Shown piece by piece: positions 14,801-26,500 of a stretch of 64,000 nt of DNA; the first letter of the stretch is position 1, and each line of letters starts with the position of its first letter. Where the stretch lies: NCBI GenBank assembly GCA_032622095.1, contig CP136069.1, forward strand, positions 32,462,194-32,526,193, given 5' to 3'. Origin of the DNA: Siphonodentalium dalli. Taxonomy: Eukaryota > Mollusca > Scaphopoda > Gadilida > Siphonodentaliidae. The notes under the pieces were generated by a model. That model was given only the letters and a program-made list of their open reading frames with translations, was not told where the DNA came from and searched no databases. Made by a program: the position numbers and the translations under genes.

Positions 14801-16344
14801 CTGAATGAAACATTTAGGTTTATGTCCTAACTTTCTTTCCAGCGTTATGGCCCTTAATCAAAAATTTTGGAAAATGTTTGTGCCCAGATCTTCTCCTATA
14901 AGAAGCCAAGCAGCTGAATTCGGGTTACGTGACCGTGTTAACTAACGAAAGGGCACGAATCTAGAAAATTTTCACCAAGGTCCAAATACAATTTGTCGAC
15001 CTGGGGAGGGGTGCAAAATTTGTCAAATTTTTTTTTGTCACCGATTCCAACCATTTTTACTTTCGTGTATCTATACGACGTACTGATGCTACTCGTGAAA
15101 GAATTTTGTAAATCGGTTGAGAAATGGCCAAGTTATAACACATCGAAAAATGTACTAATAAAGTCCATGTGTAGAAAGTGCTTGTGCCCAGATCTTCTCC
15201 TAGACGAAGCGCAACAGCTGGATTTGGTCTATGTGAGCGTCTTAAACATAGACAGAAGACCAAACCAGAAAATTTTGACAAAGGTCCGCTCAAATTTGTC
15301 CGGGCTAGGGGAGGGGCAAAATTTGTCCTTTTTTTTTGTCTCCGATTTGAACCAAAATGCTTGTGAAGTATCTATATGATGTACTGAGTATCATTGTGAG
15401 TAAATTTTATGAATCGGTTGACAAATGTAGAAATTGTGGCCCCTTCCTTTTGTTCAAGTTTACAGAAAATGCACTATGAATTTAAATTCCTTCAACCGAT
15501 CGTCACATGTTTGGTGTCATTCGATGGGGAATTTCTAGTACTTCAAAACGATTACCTACTTGCGGTATTATGACGATGGAGGCCAGAGATATTCGAAAAG
15601 TATGTACTGAACAACATACATATTGGCCTACATAGTAGAATATCGCCACAATACCTTAACAGAACCCTGCTAAATATTAAAGGGGCATCAAATACGAACA
15701 CAAAGACGCACAAATTAGCTCGATATCACGAAAATTGGCCGAGATATGGCGAATTTTCTACCCGCGTCACCAAATTTCGAGGCATGGGTGGGGGTCACAC
15801 CAGAACGTTCAAACTGAATACAAAAATGTCAATAAACTATACTATAGACTTTCCAATCAATTCCGCGCGATTCCCTTATTATACTTCCATATTTTAATAT
15901 GGATGTATATTGTTATTCAATTTTTTATTTTTATTTTTCATTATTTATGCTACTTCTTCTTCTTCTTCTTAATATATTTTGTAACCCTTATATCTCAGAA
16001 AGTTAAAAAGATAAATCATTGAAATTTGGTAGATATATGCACCTTGCCAAGTTACAACTGAATGAAACATTTAGGTTTATGTCCTAACTTTCTTTCCAGC
16101 GTTATGGCCCTTAATCAAAATTTTTGGAAAATGTTTGTGCCCAGATCTTCTCCTATAAGAAGCCAAGCAGCTGAATTCGGGTTACGTGACCGTGTTAACT
16201 AACGAAAGGGCACGAATCGAGAAAATTTTCACCAAGGTCCGAATACAATTTGTCGACCTGGGGAGGGGTGCAAAATTTGTCAAATTTTTTTTTGTCACCG
16301 ATTCCAACCATTTTTACTTTCGTGTATCTATACGACGTACTGAT
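8803..16344 (+). repeat. Dimeric higher-order block (~2514-bp period) inside the satellite
   Basis: Linked variants alternate between consecutive units. The units starting at 10060, 12574 and 15088 carry 'acacaaagacgc' instead of 'acacaatgacgc', together with the 'tcgagaaaa...ggtccgaat' end. The units starting at 8803, 11317 and 13831 carry 'aatgacgc' with the 'tctagaaaa...ggtccaaat' end. This A-B-A-B pattern over six units gives a 2 x 1257-bp higher-order period, which is typical of unequal exchange or conversion amplifying two-unit blocks. Confidence 0.75.
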
Positions 16345-16959
16345 GCTACTCGTGAAAGAATTTTGTAAATCGGTTGAGAAATGGCCAAGTTATAACACAT
16401 CGAAAAATGTACTAATAAAGTCCATGTGTAGAAAGTGCTTGTGCCCAGATCTTCTCCTAGACGAAGCGCAACAGCTGGATTTGGTCTATGTGAGCGTCTT
16501 AAACATAGACAGAAGACCAAACCAGAAAATTTTGACAAAGGTCCGCTCAAATTTGTCCGGGCTAGGGGAGGGGCAAAATTTGTCCTTTTTTTTTGTCGCC
16601 GATTTGAACCAAAATGCTTGTGAAGTATCTATATGATGTACTGAGTATCATTGTGAGTAAATTTTATGAATCGGTTGACAAATGTAGAAATTGTGGCCCC
16701 TTCCTTTTGTTCAAGTTTACAGAAAATGCACTATGAATTTAAATTCCTTCAACCGATCGTCACGTGTTTGGTGTCATTCGATGGGGAATTTCTAGTACTT
16801 CAAAACGATTACCTACTTGCGGTATTATGACGATGGAGGCCAGAGATATTCGAAAAGTATGTACTGAACAACATACATATTGGCCTACATAGTAGAATAT
16901 CGCCACAATACCTTAACAGAACCCTGCTAAATATTAAAGGGGCATCAAATACGAACACA

Positions 16960-19900
16960 ATGACGCACAAATTAGCTCGATATCACGAAAATTGGCCGAG
17001 ATATGGCGAATTTTCTACCCGCGTCACCAAATTTCGAGGCATGGGTGGGGGTCACACCAGAACGTTCAAACTGAATACAAAAATGTCAATAAACTATACT
17101 ATAGACTTTCCAATCAATTCCGCGCGATTCCCTTATTATACTTCCATATTTTAATATGGATGTATATTGTTATTCAATTTTTTATTTTTATTTTTCATTA
17201 TTTATGCTACTTCTTCTTCTTCTTCTTAATATATTTTGTAACCCTTATATCTCAGAAAGTTAAAAAGATAAATCATTGAAATTTGGTAGGTATATGCACC
17301 TTGCCAAGATACAACTGAATGAAACATTTAGGTTTATGTCCTAACTTTCTTTCCAGCGTTATGGCCCTTAATCAAAATTTTTGGAAAATGTTTGTGCCCA
17401 GATCTTCTCCTATAAGAAGCCAAGCAGCTGAATTCGGGTTACGTGACCGTGTTAACTAACGAAAGGGCACGAATCGAGAAAATTTTCACCAAGGTCCGAA
17501 TACAATTTGTCGACCTGGGGAGGGGTGCAAAATTTGTCAAATTTTTTTTTGTCACCGATTCCAACCATTTTAACTTTCATGTATCTATACGACGTACTGA
17601 TGCTACTCGTGAAAGAATTTTGTAAATCGGTTGAGAAATGGCCAAGTTATAACACATCGAAAAATGTACTAATAAAGTCCATGTGTAGAAAGTGCTTGTG
17701 CCCAGATCTTCTCCTAGACGAAGCGCAACAGCTGGATTTGGTCTATGTGAGCGTCTTAAACATAGACAGAAGACCAAACCAGAAAATTTTGACAAAGGTC
17801 CGCTCAAATTTGTCCGGGCTAGGGGAGGGGCAAAATTTGTCCTTTTTTTTTTGTCGCCGATTTGAACCAAAATGCTTGTGAAGTATCTATATGATGTACT
17901 GAGTATCATTGTGAGTAAATTTTATGAATCGGTTGACAAATGTAGAAATTGTGGCCCCTTCCTTTTGTTCAAGTTTACAGAAAATGCACTATGAATTTAA
18001 ATTCCTTCAACCGATCGTCACGTGTTTGGTGTCATTCGATGGGGAATTTCTAGTACTTCAAAACGATTACCTACTTGCGGTATTATGACGATGGAGGCCA
18101 GAGATATTCGAAAAGTATGTACTGAACAACATACATATTGGCCTACATAGTAGAATATCGCCACAATACCTTAACAGAACCCTGCTAAATATTAAAGGGG
18201 CATCAAATACGAACACAATGACGCACAAATTAGCTCGATATCACGAAAATTGGCCGAGATATGGCGAATTTTCTACCCGCGTCACCAAATTTCGAGGCAT
18301 GGGTGGGGGTCACACCAGAACGTTCAAACTGAATACAAAAATGTCAATAAACTATACTATAGACTTTCCAATCAATTCCGCGCGATTCCCTTATTATACT
18401 TCCATATTTTAATACTTCTCCTATAAGAAGCCAAGCAGCTGAATTCGGGTTACGTGACCGTGTTAACTATCGAAAGGGCACGAATCGAGAAAATTTTCAC
18501 CAAGGTCCGAATACAATTTGTCGACCTGGGGAGGGGTGCAAAATTTGTCAAATTTTTTTTTGTCACCGATTCCAACCATTTTAACTTTCGTGTATCTATA
18601 CGACGTACTGATGCTACTCGTGAAAGAATTTTGTAAATCGGTTGAGAAATGGCCAAGTTATAACACATCGAAAAATGTACTAATAAAGTCCATGTGTAGA
18701 AAGTGCTTGTGCCCAGATCTTCTCCTAGACGAAGCGCAACAGCTGGATTTGGTCTATGTGAGCGTCTTAAACATAGACAGAAGACCAAACCAGAAAATTT
18801 TGACAAAGGTCCGCTCAAATTTGTCCGGGCTAGGGGAGGGGCAAAATTTGTCCTTTTTTTTTTGTCGCCGATTTGAACCAAAATGCTTGTGAAGTATCTA
18901 TATGATGTACTGAGTATCATTGTGAGTAAATTTTATGAATCGGTTGACAAATGTAGAAATTGTGGCCCCTTCCTTTTGTTCAAGTTTACAGAAAATGCAC
19001 TATGAATTTAAATTCCTTCAACCGATCGTCACGTGTTTGGTGTCATTCGATGGGGAATTTCTAGTACTTCAAAACGATTACCTACTTGCGGTATTATGAC
19101 GATGGAGGCCAGAGATATTCGAAAAGTATGTACTGAACAACATACATATTGGCCTACATAGTAGAATATCGCCACAATACCTTAACAGAACCCTGCTAAA
19201 TATTAAAGGGGCATCAAATACGAACACAATGACGCACAAATTAGCTCGATATCACGAAAATTGGCCGAGATATGGCGAATTTTCTACCCGCGTCACCAAA
19301 TTTCGAGGCATGGGTGGGGGTCACACCAGAACGTTCAAACTGAATACAAAAATGTCAATAAACTATACTATAGACTTTCCAATCAATTCCGCGCGATTCC
19401 CTTATTATACTTCCATATTTTAATATGGATGTATATTGTTATTCAATTTTTTATTTTTATTTTTCATTATTTATGCTACTTCTTCTTCTTCTTCTTAATA
19501 TATTTTGTAACCCTTATATCTCAGAAAGTTAAAAAGATAAATCATTGAAATTTGGTAGGTATATGCACCTTGCCAAGTTACAACTGAATGAAACATTTAG
19601 GTTTATGTCCTAACTTTCTTTCCAGCGTTATGGCCCTTAATCAAAATTTTTGGAAAATGTTTGTGCCCAGATCTTCTCCTATAAGAAGCCAAGCAGCTGA
19701 ATTCGGGTTACGTGACCGTGTTAACTAATGAAAGGGCACGAATCGAGAAAATTTTCACCAAGGTCCGAATACAATTTGTCGACCTGGGGAGGGGTGCAAA
19801 ATTTGTCAAATTTTTTTTTGTCACCGATTCCAACCATTTTAACTTTCATGTATCTATACGACGTACTGATGCTACTCGTGAAAGAATTTTGTAAATCGGT

Positions 19901-22102
19901 TGAGAAATGGCCAAGTTATAACACATCGAAAAATGTACTAATAAAGTCCATGTGTAGAAAGTGCTTGTGCCCAGATCTTCTCCTAGACGAAGCGCAACAG
20001 CTGGATTTGGTCTATGTGAGCGTCTTAAACATAGACAGAAGACCAAACCAGAAAATTTTGACAAAGGTCCGCTCAAATTTGTCCGGGCTAGGGGAGGGGC
20101 AAAATTTGTCCTTTTTTTTTTGTCGCCGATTTGAACCAAAATGCTTGTGAAGTATCTATATGATGTACTGAGTATCATTGTGAGTAAATTTTATGAATCG
20201 GTTGACAAATGTAGAAATTGTGGCCCCTTCCTTTTGTTCAAGTTTACAGAAAATGCACTATGAATTTAAATTCCTTCAACCGATCGTCACGTGTTTGGTG
20301 TCATTCGATGGGGAATTTCTAGTACTTCAAAACGATTACCTACTTGCGGTATTATGACGATGGAGGCCAGAGATATTCGAAAAGTATGTACTGAACAACA
20401 TACATATTGGCCTACATAGTAGAATATCGCCACAATACCTTAACAGAACCCTGCTAAATATTAAAGGGGCATCAAATACGAACACAATGACGCACAAATT
20501 AGCTCGATATCACGAAAATTGGCCGAGATATGGCGAATTTTCTACCCGCGTCACCAAATTTCGAGGCATGGGTGGGGGTCACACCAGAACGTTCAAACTG
20601 AATACAAAAATGTCAATAAACTATACTATAGACTTTCCAATCAATTCCGCGCGATTCCCTTATTATACTTCCATATTTTAATACTTCTCCTATAAGAAGC
20701 CAAGCAGCTGAATTCGGGTTACGTGACCGTGTTAACTATCGAAAGGGCACGAATCGAGAAAATTTTCACCAAGGTCCGAATACAATTTGTCGACCTGGGG
20801 AGGGGTGCAAAATTTGTCAAATTTTTTTTTGTCACCGATTCCAACCATTTTAACTTTCGTGTATCTATACGACGTACTGATGCTACTCGTGAAAGAATTT
20901 TGTAAATCGGTTGAGAAATGGCCAAGTTATAACACATCGAAAAATGTACTAATAAAGTCCATGTGTAGAAAGTGCTTGTGCCCAGATCTTCTCCTAGACG
21001 AAGCGCAACAGCTGGATTTGGTCTATGTGAGCGTCTTAAACATAGACAGAAGACCAAACCAGAAAATTTTGACAAAGGTCCGCTCAAATTTGTCCGGGCT
21101 AGGGGAGGGGCAAAATTTGTCCTTTTTTTTTTGTCGCCGATTTGAACCAAAATGCTTGTGAAGTATCTATATGATGTACTGAGTATCATTGTGAGTAAAT
21201 TTTATGAATCGGTTGACAAATGTAGAAATTGTGGCCCCTTCCTTTTGTTCAAGTTTACAGAAAATGCACTATGAATTTAAATTCCTTCAACCGATCGTCA
21301 CGTGTTTGGTGTCATTCGATGGGGAATTTCTAGTACTTCAAAACGATTACCTACTTGCGGTATTATGACGATGGAGGCCAGAGATATTCGAAAAGTATGT
21401 ACTGAACAACATACATATTGGCCTACATAGTAGAATATCGCCACAATACCTTAACAGAACCCTGCTAAATATTAAAGGGGCATCAAATACGAACACAATG
21501 ACGCACAAATTAGCTCGATATCACGAAAATTGGCCGAGATATGGCGAATTTTCTACCCGCGTCACCAAATTTCGAGGCATGGGTGGGGGTCACACCAGAA
21601 CGTTCAAACTGAATACAAAAATGTCAATAAACTATACTATAGACTTTCCAATCAATTCCGCGCGATTCCCTTATTATACTTCCATATTTTAATATGGATG
21701 TATATTGTTATTCAATTTTTTATTTTTATTTTTCATTATTTATGCTACTTCTTCTTCTTCTTCTTAATATATTTTGTAACCCTTATATCTCAGAAAGTTA
21801 AAAAGATAAATCATTGAAATTTGGTAGGTATATGCACCTTGCCAAGTTACAACTGAATGAAACATTTAGGTTTATGTCCTAACTTTCTTTCCAGCGTTAT
21901 GGCCCTTAATCAAAATTTTTGGAAAATGTTTGTGCCCAGATCTTCTCCTATAAGAAGCCAAGCAGCTGAATTCGGGTTACGTGACCGTGTTAACTAACGA
22001 AAGGGCACGAATCGAGAAAATTTTCACCAAGGTCCGAATACAATTTGTCGACCTGGGGATTCCAACCATTTTTACTTTCGTGTATCTATACGACGTACTG
22101 AT
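16960..22102 (+). repeat. Second higher-order block, 2269-bp period, with deletion-bearing units
   Basis: The anchor 'atgacgcacaaattagctcg' occurs at 16960, 18218, 19229, 20487 and 21498, giving spacings of 1258, 1011, 1258 and 1011. The 1011-bp units (17602-18612 and 19871-20881) share one deletion of about 247 bp, joined at 'tttaata|cttctcc' near 18415 and 20684. Both also share 'taactatcgaaa' where other units have 'taactaacgaaa'. The 'actttcatg' variant precedes each short unit, at 17573 and 19842. A single deletion was therefore copied together with its neighbour, making a 2269-bp repeat present about twice. Confidence 0.9.
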
Positions 22103-22297
22103 GCTACTCGTGAAAGAATTTTGTAAATCGGTTGAGAAATGGCCAAGTTATAACACATCGAAAAATGTACTAATAAAGTCCATGTGTAGAAAGTGCTTGT
22201 GCCCAGATCTTCTCCTAGACGAAGCGCAACAGCTGGATTTGGTCTATGTGAGCGTCTTAAACATAGACAGAAGACCAAACCAGAAAATTTTGACAAA
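20882..22297 (+). repeat. Right edge of the satellite: 37-bp-deleted unit and truncated terminal unit
   Basis: The last complete unit (20882-22102) is 1221 bp. About 37 bp containing the long T-run is missing at 'cctgggga|ttccaacc' near 22058, with a two-base 'ga' overlap at the junction. The following unit runs only to 22297 ('gacaaa') and then meets 'attacaccaatgaccact', which is not seen elsewhere in the window. The array therefore ends inside a unit rather than at a unit boundary. Confidence 0.9.
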
Positions 22298-24700
22298 ATT
22301 ACACCAATGACCACTGATGATATATTTCAACATCCATTCCTGTTCGGCGCACTGCGTTACTTGTTATATTGGCTAATGGGTAATCACTCAAAACAATGTC
22401 GGCTGTCTGTCTTGTCAATCGGCCGTAATTCTGCAGTTTTATCAAGATGCGGCTTAAAATTGACATATTTTGAGTCCAAAAACGCTCAAAATTCATTAGT
22501 TTTAGAATAGTAGTTCGTTTTGTTTTCACTTTTTTTAAAACGCGCATTTTTTACAAAAAAAATGCTCGACTTTGATATTTGAAAAACGAAACTGTGGTGT
22601 CAGCCGGATAATGTTATAACACTTCTCCGCATGGACCACGTTTTCATAAAGCACAATCCGTCTATGCGCGGACGTTCGCTTGCAGTTCTCAATTCAATTG
22701 AAACTATTTGATATACGTTCGCGTACCCGTAAACCATTTTTGTTATATTATATTTTTTAATTGAATGAACGGGAGTCAGCGTATGCCGTCCGACGCCCCA
22801 ACCCTGCCACCCCTTAGTCGCTAATTTTGGTATCATAATTTCGGAACGTGACACTTTGCGGTTTGGTATTGGTTTACCATCTGACATAGTGCATACTTTT
22901 GTTGAATTCATATCTGACCATTTAAAAACTGTCTCTTTATCATCTGTATGTGTCACGAGTGAAAATATATGACTTTATTGTCCGACTGTTAAGACCGCCG
23001 ATTGCATATTTCGCATTAATTGGACGAGACGTAATGTAAAGTCTTATAACTTACGAATAGGCGACAACGTCGACGTCGTACATTCGTCCGCTAATCGGAA
23101 AATATACCAAAAATGCCTTAAAGCGCCGTCTAATTCACCACCTGCGTGTATTCAAGAATATGAATCACACCAAAATTAAGCGAATTGCATATGGAATGTG
23201 TAGATATAAGCTGCCATGTATATATTATTTCCAGAATGCTACCATTTCATGACAATCTATTTGTTAAAATAAAACACCTTAAACTGTTGGGAACATCGCG
23301 ATATAGGCAAGCGAGCAAAGAGAGTTTAATGTCGTCGTACCATACGCTATTTCGCTGTTGCGAAATGGGTGGTCGTTCAATGTAGTATAATTACATTGAA
23401 CGACATATATAAGTATGTTTTTGTGTGAATAATGATTGTTAACTTGGTATTATGAACTTATGCATGACTGTGAAGACTTGCAATAACGTATTAAATGGTA
23501 AAATACGCGCATTCATATCCGTATATTCCCAAGAATATCCGTCTATTTTACAAGCTCGACATGCTATATTTGTTTATGGTATTCTACCGTTTCAACACAT
23601 CGGCTATTTATCATTTTGCTGGTGAGAAGGCGTATGTTCAGTTTGGTGCTATTTATGTGCACAGAAAAGGCACCATTACTCGGGAAAGCAACATACCGAA
23701 ATGCATATAGATGTACGCGAATCATGTTCTCACACAATGCAGCTTTCCCAAATCCGCGCTCTTTAAAATAAGAATTGGCTGCATGACTGGCCTACTTCTG
23801 ATGGCACAGTGTGTTACGCACCTGTCCGATTAAGTCGCTTTGAACCCAAAATGTATACAAAATTCGCACAAGCTGTGGAAAAGTTCGCGATCTTGGACAG
23901 TCAGTACAATCGGTATAAACGTTTGTAACGACATAACGTGTCTTGACAGCATTACCTGTTATGCTATATTGATGTTTCTAAATTATATTTAATGCTTGAT
24001 TCCTGATACACATATATAGTGACATTTCAGTGATCTGTCTAGAACGTTCCCGAGCATGATAGAACTTCAAATAAAACATATTCGCCTTTGTCCCATTCTG
24101 GTGATTTGGGCTCTTTCTTAGCATGTTACTAATTTTATAATAAGGCGTAATCAAGACATGTGTTATCAGTTGTGTGAGTGATTGCCATTCGCGCATAATT
24201 ATTTCATAAATAAATATATCCGCTGCACGTAGATATAACCGTCACTTATAGTACTGGCCGTTGAAATCACTGACCCGACAAACTGATAAACCAAGACTTA
24301 ACACTTGGCAAATTACAGATCGGCATTGATTTAAAACTTCGCACTTCATTGTGGACAGACTATAACTATCCGTATATTTCACGAGAATATACCATCCCAT
24401 AGCAGTTATAATTTTTAACATCTCAAGTCTTTAATTTGGAATATAGGCACAAGAGATAGACACATGTGTGCATGTGGAACCCGTGCATGTTCTTTATTCC
24501 CGTTGCCAATTAAATATATATATTGAACACATGTGGGTATGTATACTAATAAAACCGAACTGTGTCTGTGTTCATTTGTTTGTCGGTCTGACCTGCTATT
24601 GGTGCCCAACCGGTTGGATCATGACAAACTAAAATTGGAACACACGGTGAATTGTCACGTGGAGTGTCATGGGATAGGTGCATCTGACGTCGTGTGATTT
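22298..24700. other. Unassigned flank of the satellite
   Basis: AT-rich unique-looking DNA. Short open frames occur on both strands but none shows a recognisable motif, a good splice context or a codon pattern that I would defend. One short mirrored stretch, 'cgttcaatgtagtataattacattgaacg' around 23373-23401, could form a small hairpin. Nothing else can be supported. Confidence 0.5.
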
Positions 24701-24734
24701 AATTTGGAATTCATGAATAATTTAATAACATGCT

Positions 24735-25230
24735 TACATCTATATCTACAGTATGCCCTAAGTAATCGACTCCTTAAACATAGCAGAATTATGGGTAATA
24801 TTTCAGGATTTAGCGGGAAATATAGCCGGCTGACATTCATCCGAAAGCTCTCCTGAATCCCGAAAAGTTACCCATAATTCTGCTGTGTTTAAGGGGTCGA
24901 TTACATAGGGCATTACTGTATATCTGCGAATTTCTGTCTGTCTGCCTGTGTCTGTCTTCTACAGAAATTACAGGAGACCATCTAGATGATACCAAAGGGT
25001 CTACTAGGGGTCACTTTTTACGAGAAATATAATTTCAAAAGTAGCCTCATTCTTAATCTTTTATTTTTGCGAACTGATGTGTTTATGATAAACATGTATC
25101 ATAATATAAGGTCTGAAGTATGCATGGGTGTAACTAAATAAATACTTCAATGGTTGTGGAACGGATTAATCGAGATAAAAAAAATTACGATCGAAAAGGT
25201 GAGCCACTACTTATATTCCATGACTTTTTA
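24735..25230 (-). repeat. Older dispersed repeat interrupted by the MITE
   Basis: On either side of the TA-MITE is one repeat. It contains 'ctgtctgtctgcctgtgtctgt', 'accatctagatgataccaaaggg' and, further right, 'ggtctgaagtatgca...aaataaatact...ggattaatcgagataaa...gtgagccactacttatatt'. The last part matches 46925-47030. The 'ccatctagatgacaccaaaggg'-type block recurs in the opposite orientation at about 40475-40560 and 50045-50140. It appears to be the terminal region of a dispersed retroelement-like or SINE-like family. Its class is not determined. Confidence 0.6.
24747..24920. mobile_element. Foldback MITE with TA target duplication (Tc1/mariner-like)
   Basis: A ~174-bp inverted repeat. The left arm starts 'tacagtatgccctaagtaat' and the right arm reads back as 'tacagtaatgccctatgtaa'. 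The arms also pair through 'cttaaacatagcagaattat' and its near-complement 'ataattctgctgtgtttaag'. Termini of the form CAGTA...TACTG flanked by TA fit a Tc1/mariner-type non-autonomous element. The flanks rejoin as 'catctata|tctgcgaatttctgtct', matching an uninterrupted relative elsewhere in the window (reverse complement of about 40535-40565). This shows insertion at a TA inside an older repeat. The superfamily is inferred from TSD and terminus shape. Confidence 0.75.
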
Positions 25231-25231
25231 A

Positions 25232-25370
25232 AGTTATAGATATAGTTATAATTATTGTGGTTATGGTTACGGCTAGAGCATGGTTATGCTTATAGAAACA
25301 TTTAGTATTGGGACATGGTACGGGTTGCCGATAGGTATGGTTATGTTAAGATTTGGGTTATGGGAAAGGT
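25232..25370 (+). repeat. Low-complexity GGTTATG-rich stretch
   Basis: The motif ggttatg or close variants ('gtggttatggttacgg', 'catggttatgctt', 'tatggttatgtt', 'gggttatggg') recurs irregularly. It is not periodic enough to be called telomeric or a clean microsatellite. Confidence 0.4.
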
Positions 25371-25439
25371 AATGATTGAGAGGGGATTTGGATTGGAATA
25401 TATATGATAATTATATGGAAGTATCAAACTTCCAATAGG

Positions 25440-26240
25440 AAGTTTAAAAATTCTAGTTTAACTTGTTTTTGGTGCCATCGTATTGTTAGTTGTGTGGCCG
25501 GGGGCCACTAACAATAGTGCTTATCCGGTAAAACTACAAACATGGGAAGATTCTATTTTTGACCACAAATTTATCGATATTTTGGGGACAACATTTGCAA
25601 CCTTTAGGTACCGGTATCATCTTAGTTGTATGTTCTGGGGCCTCCATACAAAAATACTTATTCGCTCAAAATTGCGAAAATAGGAAAATTCGATTTTTTA
25701 ACTAAAATTGTTTTGATTATTTTAGCATATTTATATTTCCAACTTAGTCGTCTGGTCTGGTACTATAATACATTAGTCTATCCGATCAAGATCTCGGATA
25801 TATGAACATTCTACTTTTGAATCCAAATTAAAAACAAATTGGCTTCAGTTTCGGTGCATCATATTTGTATGGTCGCGGCCAAAGTCATGAACGTAGAAAC
25901 AGTCCATTATGACCCCAAATTTTGTCGACAATTAAATAAATATTTTTCTAACTTTTTGCGCCAACTTAATTGTATGGTCAGAGGCCACATACAAAGGCTA
26001 TTTATCCGGTCAAATTCTGGTCAAAGCCACGAAAATTGGAAACTCGATTTTTTTTACCCATATTCTTTCGAAATTAAAAATAATTTTAAATATATGATCG
26101 GGGTCACCATACTCTTTATCCGGTCCAAAATTGGAAAATTAGTTTCATACCCCAAATTTTGTCGAATGTTTTGGCAAACTTTTGTGCCACCTCAGTTACA
26201 CGGCCGGGACTACCATACATAGTAGTCTTTATCTGATATA
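25440..26240 (+). repeat. Degenerate tandem repeat, roughly 130-bp spacing
   Basis: Related phrases recur through the interval. Examples are 'tgtatggtc.g.ggccac.atacaaa', 'cttatccggtcaaaattg' (near 25520, 25655, 25780, 26003 and 26131) and 'ggaaaattcgattttt' (near 25682 and 26038). Spacing is irregular and the copies are much diverged. No complete coding frame is present. Confidence 0.6.
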
Positions 26241-26364
26241 AATTAACATGATGGTGAATGCGTAATGAACTTATTATATATGAACATTTCCCTCATCAGA
26301 ATGGTATATTACTGATTTGGAGGGATGTTAAGATTATACAAGTTAACGACAGAATACAAAAATG

Positions 26365-26500
26365 CAGAAGGAGCCTTATTTATTGAGGGAAATGTTTAGA
26401 TAAAATGTTCAACGAACGACCTTAACTTATTATCTGAACATATCCTACTATATATATACTCATCAATGATGATGTGGTATACAGAAAGGGTTAACTTGTC
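26365..26500 (+). repeat. Dispersed repeat, related to 28820-29000
   Basis: The block 'ggagccttatttattgaggg' followed by 'aaatgtttagataa', then 'cttattatctgaacatatcc' and 'atgatgatgtggtata', aligns with the sequence after the first PAN-gene exon ('gtagccctatttattgatgg', 'aactgaacatttcctatg', 'aatggtgcattggcata'). The copies are diverged. The family is unknown. Confidence 0.55.

Larger units (their letters stand above)
1..22297 (+). repeat. Satellite array, ~1257-bp unit, ~17.8 units, head to tail
   Basis: The same block recurs in direct orientation. Taking 'gctactcgtg' as the phase, units begin at 1, 1258, 2515, 3773, 5031, 6288, 7545, 8803, 10060, 11317, 12574, 13831, 15088, 16345, 17602, 18613, 19871, 20882 and 22103. 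Spacing is 1257 or 1258 except for two 1011-bp units and one 1221-bp unit. Copies differ at only a few positions each: T-run length, gtcgcc/gtctcc, tctaga/tcgaga, gtgtatg/atatatg. The array is cut by the left window edge, so its true length is unknown. On the right it stops mid-unit at 'gacaaa', followed by unrelated sequence. No open frame is conserved over the whole unit and frames shift with T-run length, so I regard it as non-coding satellite. Spacing and identity are seen directly; the function is unknown. Confidence 0.97.

Noticed and set aside
1-22297. Repeated open frames of 60-156 codons on both strands of the satellite, for example the 156-codon minus frame at 2352-2822
   Set aside because: Frame length varies between units with single-base changes and T-run length, many starts are TTG or CTG rather than ATG, and overlapping frames occur on both strands. 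They look like chance frames in an array, not a multigene family.
1-22297. CRISPR array or rDNA-like repeat
   Set aside because: The unit is 1257 bp without short repeat-spacer alternation, and no rRNA sequence was recognised.
25232-25370. Telomere-like repeat
   Set aside because: The GGTTATG motif is irregular and interspersed, unlike a tandem telomeric array.
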